Made by a program: the position numbers and the translations under genes. Source: Branchiostoma belcheri (taxonomy: Eukaryota; Chordata; Leptocardii; Amphioxiformes; Branchiostomatidae). Taken from it: a stretch of 64,000 nucleotides of DNA. The DNA lies in assembly GCF_001625305.1 (NCBI RefSeq), contig NW_017802379.1, positions 10,225,247-10,289,246 of the forward strand, given 5' to 3'. The notes below the pieces were generated by a model. That model searched no databases, was not told the origin of the DNA, and saw only the letters and a program-made list of their open reading frames with translations. Below, in pieces: positions 11,990-23,865 of this stretch (its first letter is position 1; each line of letters starts with the position of its first letter).

Positions 11990-12330
11990 TAAAGAAAGTT
12001 TTATTGCAAATTCATGCCCGAAGGCTAATTGCATGAACAGAAGAAACATTTGTATAAAAACAAGTAATACGTACACATAGAACTACTGATAACTATTACT
12101 TTAAGAGACTACTAGTAGAAAAACTACTGGGTTTGACTTCTTTTTTGAAGACAGAGGAAGACAAATGATCCCACTTTTTCTATAATTTGTGGGTTTTCGG
12201 ATGTTAGGAGGAGAGTAGTTTTATTTTCATTTGTATATGCGTGAAAGTTTGGGTAGGATTTGGAGACTAAGTCAAAGAGTTCATTTCGTTCATTGCTATA
12301 GAGGGTATATAATAATAAGATAATCAATTG
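11990..12330 (-). mobile_element. LINE 3'-tail fragment, minus orientation
   Basis: Begins AAGTTTTATTGCAAATTCATG with ...CCCGAAGGCTAATTGCA and continues with a stretch also found at 51,590-51,850 (GGGTTTGA.TTCTT, GTGGAGGACAAAT-like words). Two diverged copies of the same 3' tail in one orientation fit a dead non-LTR element. No reverse transcriptase remains here. Confidence 0.45.
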
Positions 12331-12750
12331 AATTACTTAGAATTTCATTTTACTTTGTGTCAAAAGATTTTAATACTAGTAGTAAATTTTCATAGAAATG
12401 CATTTTTGTTTGTTGCTTTTGCATGTAAAAAAATTTTGCTGACAAAAAATAGTTCCTCTTCTGACTCATCTTGTTGAAAGGGGCACTTTGTTGTCATAAA
12501 TCACTAATAAGGGATCACCTACACCTGAGTCATCCAACAAGGCACACCTGTCTGGTGCATTGTCTAAATAAATCCCTTGGGGAACAATAGGTGAATCACC
12601 ATGACAAAATAAATCTCACCTTTGCCATCTTGACTGTGCAAGCCATGACCCCCTAGGCCACACAGAAATGTTGCCTGACCAGATTTTGTTGCAAACCCTT
12701 TGTTCTCAGACAAGCTGTGTTTATGGGGAAAAGTTAACTGTGGCAAAACT

Positions 12751-12849
12751 ATGGCAGGAGTTCTAAAACAGTCCTCCAAAAATACAAACAGATGGCTTGA
12801 AAGTCTGTTTGGTTTGCAGGAAAGAAAAAAGAAGAAGTCAGTCAGAAAG
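12751..12849 (+). CDS. Candidate alternative first coding exon (a) of the large W-motif gene
   Basis: The ATG opens 33 codons ending in RWLESLFGLQERKKKKSVRK, immediately followed by GTAAGAG, in phase 0. This is the phase needed to join the exon at 34,930, which starts RKKRSSS. An aromatic-basic N-terminus of the type F-K-x-L-F-G-K-K-K is known from CRACD-like proteins (my recollection of the family). An in-frame ATG at 12,700 would add 17 residues. Alternatively the CAG at 12,817-12,819 is an acceptor and only the basic part is exonic. The link over 22 kb is inferred. Confidence 0.4.
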
Positions 12850-14040
12850 GTAAGAGTAACTAGCCCAGCAGTTGCCCCAAATGTTTTTACTAAATTTAGA
12901 TGTTCTAACTTTCAGTTTTATGGATAGATCTAAGGGTTCAGACTGAAGGATGTAACAATTAATTTGTAATTGAAAAGAATTTAACTTGTTTGTTGAGATT
13001 TTGACTGATGTAAAATATTAAAAGTAACAAAGTTAACCATTGATAACAAAGGATTCCTTAGCCTGATTTTACCCATGCCAGTTGAGTGAACTTGTGTAGA
13101 CAAGTCATTTTTTTTAAATTAAAAACTGCCTTTTTATGAGTTAGGATCTTGTCCTAGAATCTGTTCATTTTCTTTCATGTCATGAACCATTTAAAGGTAC
13201 ATGTACAATGTACATGTACATGTAGCAAAGAAAATCTAATCTAACTTATAAGCTATAATCTAATACACATTCAATACATGTAAGTCTGACATGCCTTGCA
13301 TGTTCAGTCTTATAAAGATTTTCATAAGTAGTCATCAATAACATTATGTAATAGTATTTTAACATGATAAGTAAGATATCGGTTAATCTCAAGATTTTTT
13401 TTACCTTGGGGAAGTAGACATCCTTCCACAGGAAGTTATTGTCTTGGTGGATTTTGTGTGTTTGATGATAATTTTCACAGATTTCTTTGATTTTCATGAT
13501 TATTGGAGTCCAATTTGTTGTTTTTTCTTTGTGTCTGCATGGATTGTATAGCCTTCATAGAGATTTAAAATCTCTGATTTCTTCCTAGTTTAAGAAATTG
13601 AATGAAAACTCTAAAAGTTCTCTCAAAGGTGCTTAAAAACTCAGTTTTAAAGGTAAGAATTTAAGCCACAGACCTCGTAAGATGAGATGCTAGCATAGAG
13701 GCATGCATAGAATGCCCAGCCTGTGTTGATACTGTTACTCTCTATGCAAGAAGTGTGCAGTGAATGGAAACAGTGCACAAGATTCTCCTTGCTTCATGCA
13801 TGTCCGCTTGGCGCTGAAAAGGCTTGGGGAGGGAAAGGTCACTTGCCATGAATGACACAACCCTACTCCCTCCACACACTGTAGGTACGCATATTACTGG
13901 AGCAGAGCAGTTTCCGGGGCTCAAACAATGGATATCTCTGTTTTTGTATTTTTGTATCAATCTGCTTATTATTATAAGTAGTATTAGTTTACTTTCTCTG
14001 TGTAAAAAAAACTTATCAGTAAATTTATCAGTATTGTTTT

Positions 14041-14100
14041 AATGAATGAATGAAGACTTTATTGTACACAATATACCCACTGGGTTAAGTACAGGTCATG
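14041..14100 (-). mobile_element. Short retroelement 3' tail (ACTTTATTGTACA...CCACTGGG type)
   Basis: GAATGAAGACTTTATTGTAC followed by a CCCACTGGGTTAAGTACAGGTCA-like stretch. A near copy sits at 24,151-24,215, and a copy in the opposite orientation is at 44,841-44,905, just before a coding exon. Repeated identity of a tail with a TTTATT start suggests the 3' end of a retroelement. Confidence 0.45.
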
Positions 14101-14194
14101 AGAAAAAAAATAGTTTGCAGATACAAGAATTACTTTATATTGTCTTCTTTTTTACTGAATATACACGTACATGTAGCACTGTATGAAAAACCAC

Positions 14195-14380
14195 GTTTCC
14201 AAGAGTTTCCAGTCCCGCACACACCCGTGAAACTCGCCGTGTCCTGGTCGCGTCCATGGATTTCCGGGCTCCGCGTGTACGGCCCCGGATATTTCCTTAC
14301 ACTCCCGGATTCGTGCTCGCCGTGCACGTGCAAGGAAATTTACGCCCCGCACACTTGGCGTGTGTTGGGGAGCGGCTAAC
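14195..14380. repeat. GC-rich repeat block, inverted relative to 17,390-17,720
   Basis: The block is far more GC-rich than its surroundings and made of words such as ACGGCCCCGG, CTCCCGGATT and CGTGCACGTG. Its reverse complement shares phrases with 17,390-17,720: ATCCGGGAGTGTAAGG against TTCCGGGAGTGTACAGG, and GTGCGGGACTGGAAAC against GTACGGGACTGGACAC. That suggests two inverted copies of one dispersed repeat. There is no coding sign. Confidence 0.5.
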
Positions 14381-15243
14381 AATAAGGGGTAATTAGGTAC
14401 TGCGTGTATTCATGTTTCAGGTGATAATTACTTGAACCAAAGTTGCCAGCACTTTAATCTAAGCAAATTAGATATAGAATGATCAAGGATTGTTAATACA
14501 ACATTTGAACCTATGCGTCCTTGGCTTGATTTGTCGTGATGTCGTCCATACGACAAAGCACATTTGAGCGTAGGGCGCCCCGACGCTGGGGTTATATAAC
14601 CTACTCGGTCAAATGACCTAAATCTACACTCCGGTCTAAATCTGAATTTTTTTATTTTGGAAATAATAGTTTATCCGTGAGGTTCATTACCATGATGTAA
14701 TCAAACGCTTGACTAAAGGGGTTTGAACTAACATGACCTGATCAGTTTGCTATGATTTTTAGGTACATGTATGGGTAATAATATGCAAGCTTTACATTGT
14801 AGTTCGGTCGATGTGTATTGCGATGTGTCTGACATGGCGTCCGTTTATGTGAATAGCCTTTGTGTAAACAAAGGGAGAACTCACAGCGTCCCCCATGCCT
14901 GGTAAAATACTGAAATCCAGCAAAACAAGTCAACCCTCATGACATTAATTGTGGATTTTGGATACATTTACAAAGAGTAAGGTTATGTTGGAGTTGAAGT
15001 GCGGTTTTATTTCACTTAGTGAGCGACAAGTTGTGTAATTCTAGAACGAATAAAGCCATGTAATCATGACGAATTAGAATTATGAAGATCATTTGTCTGC
15101 CTTGAAATAAATACATTCACACAATCAGAAACATCCTATCATCCAAGTGTTCAGACTGCACAGGCGATTTAACTTAAAACCTATAATATAAAAACAAGAT
15201 GGTTGTAGTATTGAACGCGATCACGTGATTATATGACTGACGA

Positions 15244-15400
15244 CCAATCCTACCTCGCTCTCGCCGGGACCAGCCAATAAGAGACGCGATGCTTTGTTTT
15301 GGTGGGTCGTTTGAATCTTGCTTTGTCACAACGACGGTTTGCTTTTTCAAAACACGTTTGTCTCGGCTTGCAAAGATTACTAGTATGTTCCTGAACTAAA
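15244..15400 (+). promoter_or_regulatory. CCAAT-box promoter region
   Basis: Two CCAAT boxes (15,244-15,248 and 15,274-15,278) are spaced 30 bp apart in a locally CpG-rich stretch with no TATA box. They lie upstream of a well-formed donor at 15,510. This is the layout of a TATA-less animal promoter. The start site probably lies between about 15,300 and 15,400. Confidence 0.5.
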
Positions 15401-15509
15401 ATGGCGTCAAACATTCCGTTCTGTTACTTCGTTTTCGCAACGGAAGAAATGACTCTACTACATTGAAAGGACAACACCGCAACGAACCAGCAAACCGACA
15501 GGAGGAAGG
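15401..15509 (+). other. Untranslated first exon, 3' part, with a short upstream ORF
   Basis: The segment ends AGGAGGAAGG|GTAAGC, a strong donor. The only ATG-led frame (15,401-15,466, 21 codons) stops inside the exon, so the exon is best read as 5' UTR carrying an upstream ORF. It should join 15,733-15,839. Which coding exon follows is unclear. Confidence 0.45.
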
Positions 15510-15732
15510 GTAAGCTAAAACAAGGATACTATTATATATACGGCACTATCGTTACATATATCTTAAACATGTTGTTTAAAAACCTTGGCTAAGTTGTGCC
15601 TACGGCAGAAATATTTATTTTGGCAAGAAGTGTACACTATTTTTTACTGATTAATAACATAGTTTATTATTTCTACTTAGAAGTACATCGATATAGTTTG
15701 TATGTTGCTCAGAACATATGTACTTTTTTCAG

Positions 15733-15839
15733 GCGCGGATTTGGGATACTTTGAGACGATTTGAAGAAACTTTATCGCCAGGCTGTCGGAGAGCTCAGAA
15801 AAGAAAGAAAGAAAAGCGACTGCAGTCACACAGAAGAGG
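15733..15839 (+). other. Second 5' exon (probably untranslated)
   Basis: Acceptor TTTTTTCAG and donor GG|GTGAGT bracket 107 bp of higher complexity and CpG content than the flanks. The frame that would join the phase-0 exon at 34,930 contains a TGA and no later ATG, so this exon cannot supply the start codon for the large gene on its own. It may belong to a transcript with another start, or to a separate gene. Confidence 0.4.
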
Positions 15840-16204
15840 GTGAGTCTATGCAAATGTATATCTTTGCATACGAAGGCCGACAAGGCTCTTGACAATTTGA
15901 ATTGTTTTCATTACCGAGGGAAATGTTGTGTTTGTATTGTTCCCATGATTACAATGAAAAGAAAAGTAGACGTTGATGCTTGGTGAATGGAGCCTTTTCA
16001 TCTGGACAAAATTGTTGCTGTCTGACGTTAAAAACATTCGTTAAAAATGATAAATGACTTCTCCTCGAAATGTGTCCATACAGACGTCCGCATCTTTGCC
16101 AGGCTTGTTTATAAAACGTCTAGTACATGTACACGTAACTTCAAATGAAATTCAAAAATGCCTTCGACTTTTGACTTAGATTTTCGTTTTTCCATGTCCT
16201 GCAG

Positions 16205-16440
16205 GCCAGGCTGGAGGCAAACAGGCAGACTGCACACCCAGGCTCAGATCTAAAGGCGAGGGTGCTGTGTTAAAGCGCCCGGCAGGCTCCGACGACCCAG
16301 GCCGGCCCCGCTGCACTCCCGCCCGGGGTGCACCCCGCGCCCAGCACGCCGCTCCGGCCTGACTGCGATCACAACCGACACCAACACCACGCCATCCCGC
16401 AGACAGACAGGGGGCAGTTTGTCCTTCCAGGATGAAAACG
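16205..16440. other. CpG-rich block of unknown role
   Basis: About 235 bp, sharply GC-rich against AT-rich flanks, beginning right after CCATGTCCTGCAG. Both strands carry medium open frames (minus strand 136 codons), but no donor, motif or codon pattern persuades me. It could be a CpG island belonging to the 15.2 kb promoter. Confidence 0.35.
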
Positions 16441-17169
16441 TTTTCGCTATGTAGAGGCGACAAAGCAAACTTTACGAAACCGACAGCTTGTCTTTTAACG
16501 ACATTGTAAATTGAATACGTGTTCATGTAATTAATTTCTGAGCAAATGATCTTTTTTTGTAATGACGTGATATTGTTTTCTGCCAAGCCTCATTTAACTT
16601 CATGTTAGGTCTGCCATTATGTTTTTGCTACACGTACATGTATTTGTATTTTGAAGAACTTTGTTTGAGGCCTTCTTTGTTTATTGAAAATTTAGTCTTT
16701 TGACTGTTTGTGTATGACGTAAGCGCCATTCACTTTCATGATCTGAGGGCTATTTTCCTCTTTTAACCTGATGATATGTCAGTATTAGTTACTTTTTGAC
16801 ATTTTTTGCTAAAATGGACTTCTATTTGGAGGTGACTGTGATGAGATGTGATGTTAGTTTACTTTTTAAAGAAATCTGTTAATTACTAGTAATTTCTGAG
16901 TTTACACCGGGTCCAACGATTTTAAAAGTCTAGTCCCTGGAAGGCTAGTTCGGGAAAAAGTCTATTGTTTCTATGTTTCGGCTACACATTTTTTGACAAA
17001 GTACCAGGTTACATTATTGTATAGTGTTAGCATAGTGCATAACGTGTATACACTATACATAGAGCGTTATTTTTGTCAGTCTGTAAATGGCGATCCTGTT
17101 TATACCAATAAAACGATGAATGAAGTATAAACATGTATTACCTTTTTTATGAATGAAATGTGTTCCTAA

Positions 17170-17375
17170 AACATCGAAATGTGTCCCGGGAGCGGGGGAA
17201 GCGATTTCTCGGGAGCCGGGCAGCGAAGCCCCGGGAGCAGGAAGGGGGGTCCCCGTAGTGGGTGCAGTGGGGTCCCGAGAACGGGAACAGCAGGGCCCCG
17301 GGAATGGGACCAACGGGTCCCGGGAACGGGAGCAACCGATCCCGAGAGCGGGGCGGGTTTTGGCCGGGGGGTGGG
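17170..17375. repeat. GC-rich minisatellite, unit near CCCGGGAACGGG
   Basis: Nine or so imperfect copies of a 12-19 bp unit (CCCGGGAGCGGG, CCCGAGAACGGG, CCCGGGAATGGG and similar). The units can self-pair because each contains CCCGGG. Long frames on both strands are side products of the repeat. Confidence 0.75.
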
Positions 17376-17389
17376 GGGTGTAGTACCGG

Positions 17390-17720
17390 CATGTCCGACC
17401 CGTACACGGCGAATTTCCGCTGCCGTGTGGAGAATAATTAGGTGATAATTGCCGCTAAATTATGCATATTCCAGCAACGCACGGAGCGGTGCACGGCCAT
17501 TTCCTGCCGTGTACGGGGATGTACAGGGATCGTGTCCGGGCATATAACGTCCAGTACACGACCTGCACACAAAAAGTGGTTCATTTCCGGGAGTGTACAG
17601 GACATGTACGGGACTGGACACGTTTCGTGTGCAGGTCGGAAACCCCCGGGTTCTACCGGAAACCTAAAATATCCGGGAAAGTGTGCGGCAATTTCTCACA
17701 CGGAAACTAGGGATTTTGTG
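17390..17720. repeat. GC-rich repeat block built from CGTGTACGG and CGGGAGTGTAC words
   Basis: It alternates short phrases such as CCGTGTACGGGGATGTACAG and CATGTACGGGACTGGACACG. It is partly palindromic and related in inverse orientation to 14,195-14,380. No coding evidence. Confidence 0.5.
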
Positions 17721-18354
17721 CCGTGTAGGTGTTTATTTTTTTAGGATAATACCACCAGTCCTGCATATTTGAAATACTTTTACTTGAATTTTTTTATTGC
17801 CATGTTATTTAATGCTTGATTCTGATACTAGTAATTTGTTTGGATGGTAAACTGATAATATTGCAAGAAAAAATGTACCAAATGGCTGACTGTCCCCCCC
17901 AAAAAAACAAAAAACTGAGCAACATGATCGAGCTGCTCTTGCATACTATGTTTGGTTTGTATGTATACGTAGAAATATTTGTTGATCATAAAAACATGTT
18001 TCTAATACTCAGACAAACTCCTTTCCCAGCAAATGAAAGCTTAGAACTCCAAATGACGGCGACATTTAGATAACGATGTATGAAAGTAAATTACCGATCA
18101 GGTTGACTAGGTGATAAATAATTCATCGCGGGTGATGCAAAATTGATACATGGGATCACTGGAACCACAGACTTGCGTAGCTCGCGCTGGATAACAATGA
18201 AGGCAGGCGGGGTATTTGGAGGTCGTCCGTGGTTGACTGAGCGTGAGAGTGCGCTGACGGAGGTGGATGAGGCAGGGGTAATTATGGGTGGTGTCTCGCC
18301 GTGGTAGAAACACTACTGACCTGTCCAACCACTCTCCGCTCTTACCTCATCAAA

Positions 18355-18375
18355 ATGGCCGACCGCCTAGCACCG
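18355..18375 (+). CDS. Candidate alternative first coding exon (b): M-A-D-R-L-A-P
   Basis: An ATG in the strong context CAAAATGGCC opens seven codons, then CCG|GTACGT, a strong donor in phase 0 that is compatible with the exon at 34,930. The 150 bp upstream are CpG-rich and promoter-like. No acceptor AG precedes the ATG, which suits a first exon. The reverse strand also shows a GATGAG|GTAAGAG donor-like site over the same bases, so strand is not certain. Confidence 0.35.
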
Positions 18376-19699
18376 GTACGTAAATATACAACCGTCTCTC
18401 TTCTTCGTAGGTAGATATTTGATTTACCCGCAACCTCTTCTTGTAATTCGTTCTTGGTAAGGCAAGCTTCTTGCTGTGTCAGCATGATAAAATGCCCAGG
18501 CTTAGGCCAGGCTTGTTTCGCACAACAGGGGTAGCTTTCGAATATGAATAACAGAAGACACATACTAGTATACAGGACCAGGTATGTTTTTTTAACTGGA
18601 GGTCTGAATCATATGTTTAATAGTAGGATGAGTCTTTGAAGCAATGTATGCAGGGTCTTATAGTTTGATATACGATCTTTCTCCTCTTATGAAATTCTGT
18701 CATCACTGTGATGTTTTAAAACATGACTGAACCTATAGTTTTGATCTCTGTCAGTACGTATATGTGGAAAATAACTGGTAAACACTATATTTTAATTTTT
18801 AAACTGATCTCAGGTCAACAGTATGTGAAGTACATTCAGGACAAGAACTAGGGATGACTGCATGAAGCAATGTATGATTGTCTTATAGTTTAATTTCTAT
18901 TCTTCTCTGATATAATTTTATCATGTCGTAGAGATGTTTTGAATCGTGATGGAACTGCCCCTTTGTTTGCCCATTTCACGCCTATAGAAAGCCAGTCTGG
19001 GTTCACTATATGATGTAGGTTTTGTACTATGCAGACTAACAGACTGTCTCATTGTAACCAAACTGAGTTGGCGCCAATGTCTTCTTTGTAATTGGTCTAC
19101 GTGACTTTTGGCAGTATACCGGCAAGCATTATTAGGTTGTCATATGACTTAAGTCTGTCAATATATAGTAGAGGGGATTCATTCCTCAAGCTAACCAACA
19201 TCTCACACACGCAGTCGTCCCTCAGTAAGACATCTGGAGCCGCATAGTTCCCATTTAGAACCTTTATTCAGCCTGTCACACGACCGGTTTTGTCTGTGTG
19301 GCTTCTTCAAGTGTACAGTGTCAGTATTTCATTGTCTTTCATGTTCTAGTAGAATTCTTTAGTTTAAATCTATAATATACACATGTACATGTAGTAGTAC
19401 GGAGTGGACATCATCTGTGGTTGCATGATTTAGATTGGTTCCTCAATTCGTGTATATGCCTTACCGTTTGTAATTAAGAATTGCTTTTCATTTTTGGCTT
19501 AATTAAAATGCAAATCTTCGCTGACAGATCCATCAAAACGTGATGAATTTTCAATCATTCATTCTACATTAAAATTAACAATCGATCACGCTCATCATAT
19601 TATTGGCAGTTTTTTTGCTGAAGTCATAATTCTGGAAGAAAATGCAAAAATATAGGTAACTCAGCCATTTACAGAGTATTCTCAAACATAATGTCATAA

Positions 19700-20043
19700 G
19701 TCTACACTAATGTAATTTCTTGGTTAACAGATTTTTCTAGAAAAATAATGGAGCGGGCGGGCAAACAAAATAAAAATAAAAACAGGCCTAGGCATCCTAT
19801 TATGGCCCAAAATGGTACGATAGGAGCCATGAAGTCACCACACCAGGCTGGTTCAATGAATTTTGAATTTTTAATGATACCAAGTTGCATTGAAAGATGA
19901 AATAACTGTAACAACTAGGAAGAAAAGGACTGTTTTCAACTATTCAGCGCAAAATATGAGCATTTTGCAGTTGATTCTGAATTTTTTTTGCAAATCAGAA
20001 AAAAATGAATTGGGCGAAACCAAGAAATTAAATTGGTGTGGCC
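19700..20043. mobile_element. GGCCA-terminated MITE, copy A1 (PIF/Harbinger-like)
   Basis: The right end is AAATTAAATTGGTGTGGCC followed by TAA. The left end is decayed (GTCTACACTAATGTAATT) and preceded by TAA. The interior matches the other A copies (AGGCATCCTATTATGGCCC; CAAATCAGAAAAAAATGAA). Confidence 0.7.
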
Positions 20044-20785
20044 TAACCAATATGTATTTGTAAGAGTTTTAATTTGTCTTCCTCTTCCTGGTCCTACTGT
20101 AAAATTTGCTTCTGTCTATAGTGACCTGGTTAATTCTGACCTCATCATGCTATACAATGGCGGGCGCCAGAGGCAACTTTTGCTGTTGACATTGTTGCAG
20201 CAGTACAATATGTTCATTCAGTACTTTGTGTCCAACTTTTTTGATAATAATTATACACGGTTATTATTGTCATTGGGGTGACTTTTATTTCTGATAATCA
20301 TTGTGAAGCTGTAGAGCTTTTTTTAGATTATTATTTGAGTATTTGTAGCATCATTTTGCACTTGAATAACCACCTGTTAATCTGTGGTTGCCATAATGGT
20401 TACAGTGTTGCTATTGGTTAATACCAGCCTATCAAGCTTCAGGGTATACAGGGTGGGACTAAATCACTTCTTGTTGGTGTTCTTTGTTTTGATACATACT
20501 AAGTGATGGTGCAGTCGCATAGATCAGTATACGATTGTGCTGCAGTATTTTCAAGCAGTCTGTGACAGAACTAACAGCCAACAAGGATCAAATACGACAT
20601 TTTTCGTATCAAGATAGCTGAATTTTGCAGGACACCTGCACAACTATCCCTATGCATTCAGTTTTGAGATCGTATAACTTATGTGACATACTACCTCTGC
20701 TAGAAAGTTTACTTTGGTTTCTAAACTGGATGACTAATATTTATTTATTTATTTATTATTTTTTTCTGGATACGAAAGTATAATA

Positions 20786-20900
20786 ATTGTTTTGGATGGC
20801 TGAGTTGTGGGCTGTGTATCTATTTGCCCTGATAGCTTTGGCTGCATAGCTATGGTGGGTGGGAGATGATTTTGTAAGTTGATTGACAGGGTGTCACACC
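20786..20900 (+). repeat. Dispersed repeat E, copy 1
   Basis: Key words are TTGTTTTGGATGGCTGAG, GTGGGCTGTGTAT and GGTGGGTGGGAGATGATTTT. Related copies are at 23,755, 28,487, 28,822, 32,190 and 38,380. Origin unknown. Confidence 0.6.
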
Positions 20901-21441
20901 TGAATGCAACCCAACTTGTGCCAAGTGGCAGTCAGTGGCTGGAGAAATTCAGTAATACCTGAGAAAATTATATCATACAATCCTGTCCACAGTCCAATTA
21001 TACGTTGACACAATCTCAAAACATTTTCCAGAAGTTTGAAATTTCTGATTTCTTGTTAGTAAGGGAAAGATCAGCCACCTAGCTGTTTCCTTTCAAACTG
21101 CAGGATGCTCTGAATTGTACATTTTGTCTAGATTAGTGCTTTTAGTTATGGTAAACACAGATGATACTAAAATATATATGAATGGTTTATTTACAAATTA
21201 CACATCGTACAAAACATACAGTAGCAGCCATTATCGGCTGAAATTATGTATGATTTACATTACATTCGTTAAAAAGCTCCACTCAGTGATACGTAGGTAA
21301 CGTAGCATTAGGCAAACAAGGTAAGGGACAACTGTTAAAATCAGCGCAAGATAACAACATTAATTGTAACTCAACACTATACATCATATTCTCTAAGAAA
21401 AGTCACGCATAAACATTAAAATAAATATAAATATACATGTG

Positions 21442-21855
21442 TTACTCTAGGACTGTCTTGGTCTGTTCGGCGTTTAACAGGTCCACTAAGAACGGCAATG
21501 TGCTCTTTCTATATCGTTCCGTCCTACATTTAAACTGTGTTATCTGGTGTTTGGATCTGAGGTTTCTGCCATGAAGGCTCACACGTTTTGGGGGAAGCCA
21601 GTTAGAGAAGGTCGTTGAGTTTGATAAGGAAGTAGCAAACTTTGTACATAGTTCCTGGCGTCTGTTGTACAGAGATACAAGTGACAACTGGTTTAAAGCC
21701 ATACTGTATATAAAGTTTGATCCTAGAATAATCCGACAAGCTCTTTTCTGTACATTCTCTATCGCACCGGATTGGGCTCTGGTGATACCAGGGTGCCATA
21801 CATATACATGCAATAACTGTCTTAATACACAAACTCCAGAAGAAAATATGCTCAT
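21442..21855 (-). pseudogene. Non-LTR retrotransposon reverse transcriptase C-terminal fragment
   Basis: A 137-codon minus-strand frame reads WHPGITRAQSGAIENVQKRA, then CRIILGSNFIYSMALNQLSL and later ...LYNRRQELCTKFA. That is the conserved C-terminal end of CR1/Jockey-clade reverse transcriptases (established for those clades). The catalytic half is absent. The sequence on its 3' side (to about 21,178, ending near AATGGTTTATTTACAAATT) is probably its 3' UTR. A dead 5'-truncated insertion. Confidence 0.8.
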
Positions 21856-22235
21856 GTTACCTTTTGTAGTAATAGTATACCACTACATATGTTCTCTGTG
21901 TACTTAAGGCACATGTTCACACCATGACGTACAACACCTATGCATACAGCAGGCTACCAGCCCTGATTTTCCACACCTGGTTAAGCAATTGTCAGACGTG
22001 ACAAGATCAGGAAAATCGGCCATGACGTTTTCCTCGTAATTGTGGGTGGATCTATTTGTGCACTGGGGCCTAGAAGGGGGCTGTTTACGATTGTCAGCAT
22101 CGTAGTAATGCTGTCAAAATCTGTCATTAAATGTGAAGTCTTGTTACAATTATATTTTCCTAAAAGCCTATTGAGATCAATCTGATCAGTTGTTATTTTT
22201 CTTCTTATGTTAGGCTCTATGAAAAGCAAAATTAA

Positions 22236-22700
22236 CTGAAATACTGTACCTTAAAGTTTATTGTACATTCATGCCACGACGGGCTTAACAGACACATTAC
22301 AGATGTATGTAGAAAATTGGAGACAAAAGATACACTACTTGACTTACACATGCATACATAAGGAACATACAAGGGTACTGATACTGGGCTAATACAAAGT
22401 GTTCTAGTGAGCAGAGTGGTCAAGTTCAAGTCAAAATGTGGGAACAGATCATGTTTGTGATACAGGGTTTGTCTAGCTATAGGCGCATCAAAAATATAAA
22501 TTTATCATTTGCGCATAGGTGTTCAAAGTATGGGAACTTCTCTTTGATATGATTAAAAAGGACAGATCTTTCATTAGAATATGAAGTACAGTCTAAAATA
22601 AAGTCTGTGTTGTTCATCTTCTATAATTCTATTCATGTTACAGTAATGACAGAGTCTATTCTGGAGAGGAATGCGGTTGTGCCTTCCCGTTTCAATTAGT
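22236..22700 (-). mobile_element. Probable LINE 3' region, minus orientation
   Basis: Starts with AAGTTTATTGTACATTCATG and continues through ...CGACGGGCTTAAC, a tail like those at 14,041 and 24,151. No coding domain is recognisable. Its extent on the right is uncertain. Confidence 0.35.
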
Positions 22701-23206
22701 AATTTGTGGCAACTTATTCAGAGTTTATAAACTATAGTTTCAGCTACCCTGTGTTTCAGCAAAGGACAGTCGAGTCTCAGTCAATTCCACCACTTAGATC
22801 ACACCCAGCAACTTATAATACAGACCACTTGTTGGGCAGTCGTAAAATAAAGTTAATACTCTATGGATTTATCATGTTCTGAATCACTTCCTGATGATGT
22901 AAAAGGACTATTTTTACCTCTTTGATGCCAACAGTGAAATGATATCGCTGTACCTGGCTGTTAAGTACACTATTAAGCTTAAACTGTTTTCTTGAGGATA
23001 ATATTATGGAAAAATAGACACGAATGTTGTGCCTATAATCTATTACATGCACTTCGAATACCACATGTTTGACCACAAATCCCCAGTGTAAGGTACCATT
23101 ACTCTTGCGATAACTCTTATCAAGCGACTGGGCTGTTTTTACGACCATCAAGAATAGAGCTTTAGCCTGCAATTTACATGCAGGCATGGGTGTCAGGTCA
23201 TGCTTA

Positions 23207-23640
23207 GGCCATGTTGATGTGATTATATGGATAACATCTGCGCGTGCATGAATATTTTTTTCCGTTTCCAAAAAAATATAAAAAATAATATGAAAAAATA
23301 ATAATTTTGAACCATACTGTAAATTGTACAAAACAGTTCCAAAATGAGCAGATATGTACCGTAAGTTGCAAAAAAAATATTGGAAAATGATTACGATGTG
23401 CTAGAATGCCAAAATCAAACGAAAAAGAAGAAAACGTAAAGAAATGAATTTGAAGACTGGATAATTGGCCATACCATACTCTGTGTCATTTGGTCAACCA
23501 TCATAACTAACAGTTACATAGATTTCATAATGAAACTAAAGCATCTTTTTTTGGGGGGCCAAACTTTTTTTTATTTGCACGCTCGCATCAGTTTTGGGGT
23601 TCCCAGAGGATGTCATCCATATAATAAAATCAACATGGCC
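23207..23640. mobile_element. GGCCA-terminated MITE, copy C1
   Basis: Termini GGCCATGTTGATGTGATT and AAAATCAACATGGCC, with flanking TTA on both sides. Both ends carry the ATGGATAACATC / GATGTCATCCAT sub-terminal repeat. The best relative is 39,260-39,643. Confidence 0.78.
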
Positions 23641-23754
23641 TTATTGTTGTCTCCTCTAGTCTCTGTTGAACCATAGCAGGAAATAAAACATGTCTGTGTA
23701 CATGTAAATGTGTCTGTGTACATGTATGTTGTCACACTAATGTCTTGGGTACAG

Positions 23755-23865
23755 AAGTACAGTAACTGTTTTGGGTGGCTGACCTGTGGGTTTTGTGTAT
23801 CTGTTTTTCCCAAACAGAATAGGCTGACAGCAGGTGGGTGGGGGAAGATTGACAGGCAGAATGAC
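23755..23865 (+). repeat. Dispersed repeat E, copy 2
   Basis: TGTTTTGGGTGGCTGACCTG, then GGTGGGTGGGGGAAGATTG and ACAGGCAGAATGACA. The last phrase is shared with 32,190 and 38,380. Confidence 0.6.

Larger units (their letters stand above)
12850..15240. other. Non-coding stretch between candidate first exons
   Basis: Mostly AT-rich and without convincing exons. It contains a LINE-type tail at 14,041-14,100 and a GC-rich block at 14,195-14,380. Both are listed separately. Confidence 0.6.

Noticed and set aside
15401..15466. 21-codon ORF at the 15.2 kb promoter as a small protein
   Set aside because: Very short, no conservation information; treated as an upstream ORF in a leader exon.
16176..16586. 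136-codon minus-strand ORF
   Set aside because: Long only because of the GC-rich block; no splice signals or recognisable domain.
17053..17445. ORFs of 76-88 codons on both strands in the GC-rich minisatellite
   Set aside because: Translation of a simple CCCGGGAACGGG-type repeat in several frames.
22861..23331. 156-codon minus-strand ORF
   Set aside because: Its left part runs into MITE C1 and the rest shows no domain or coding bias.
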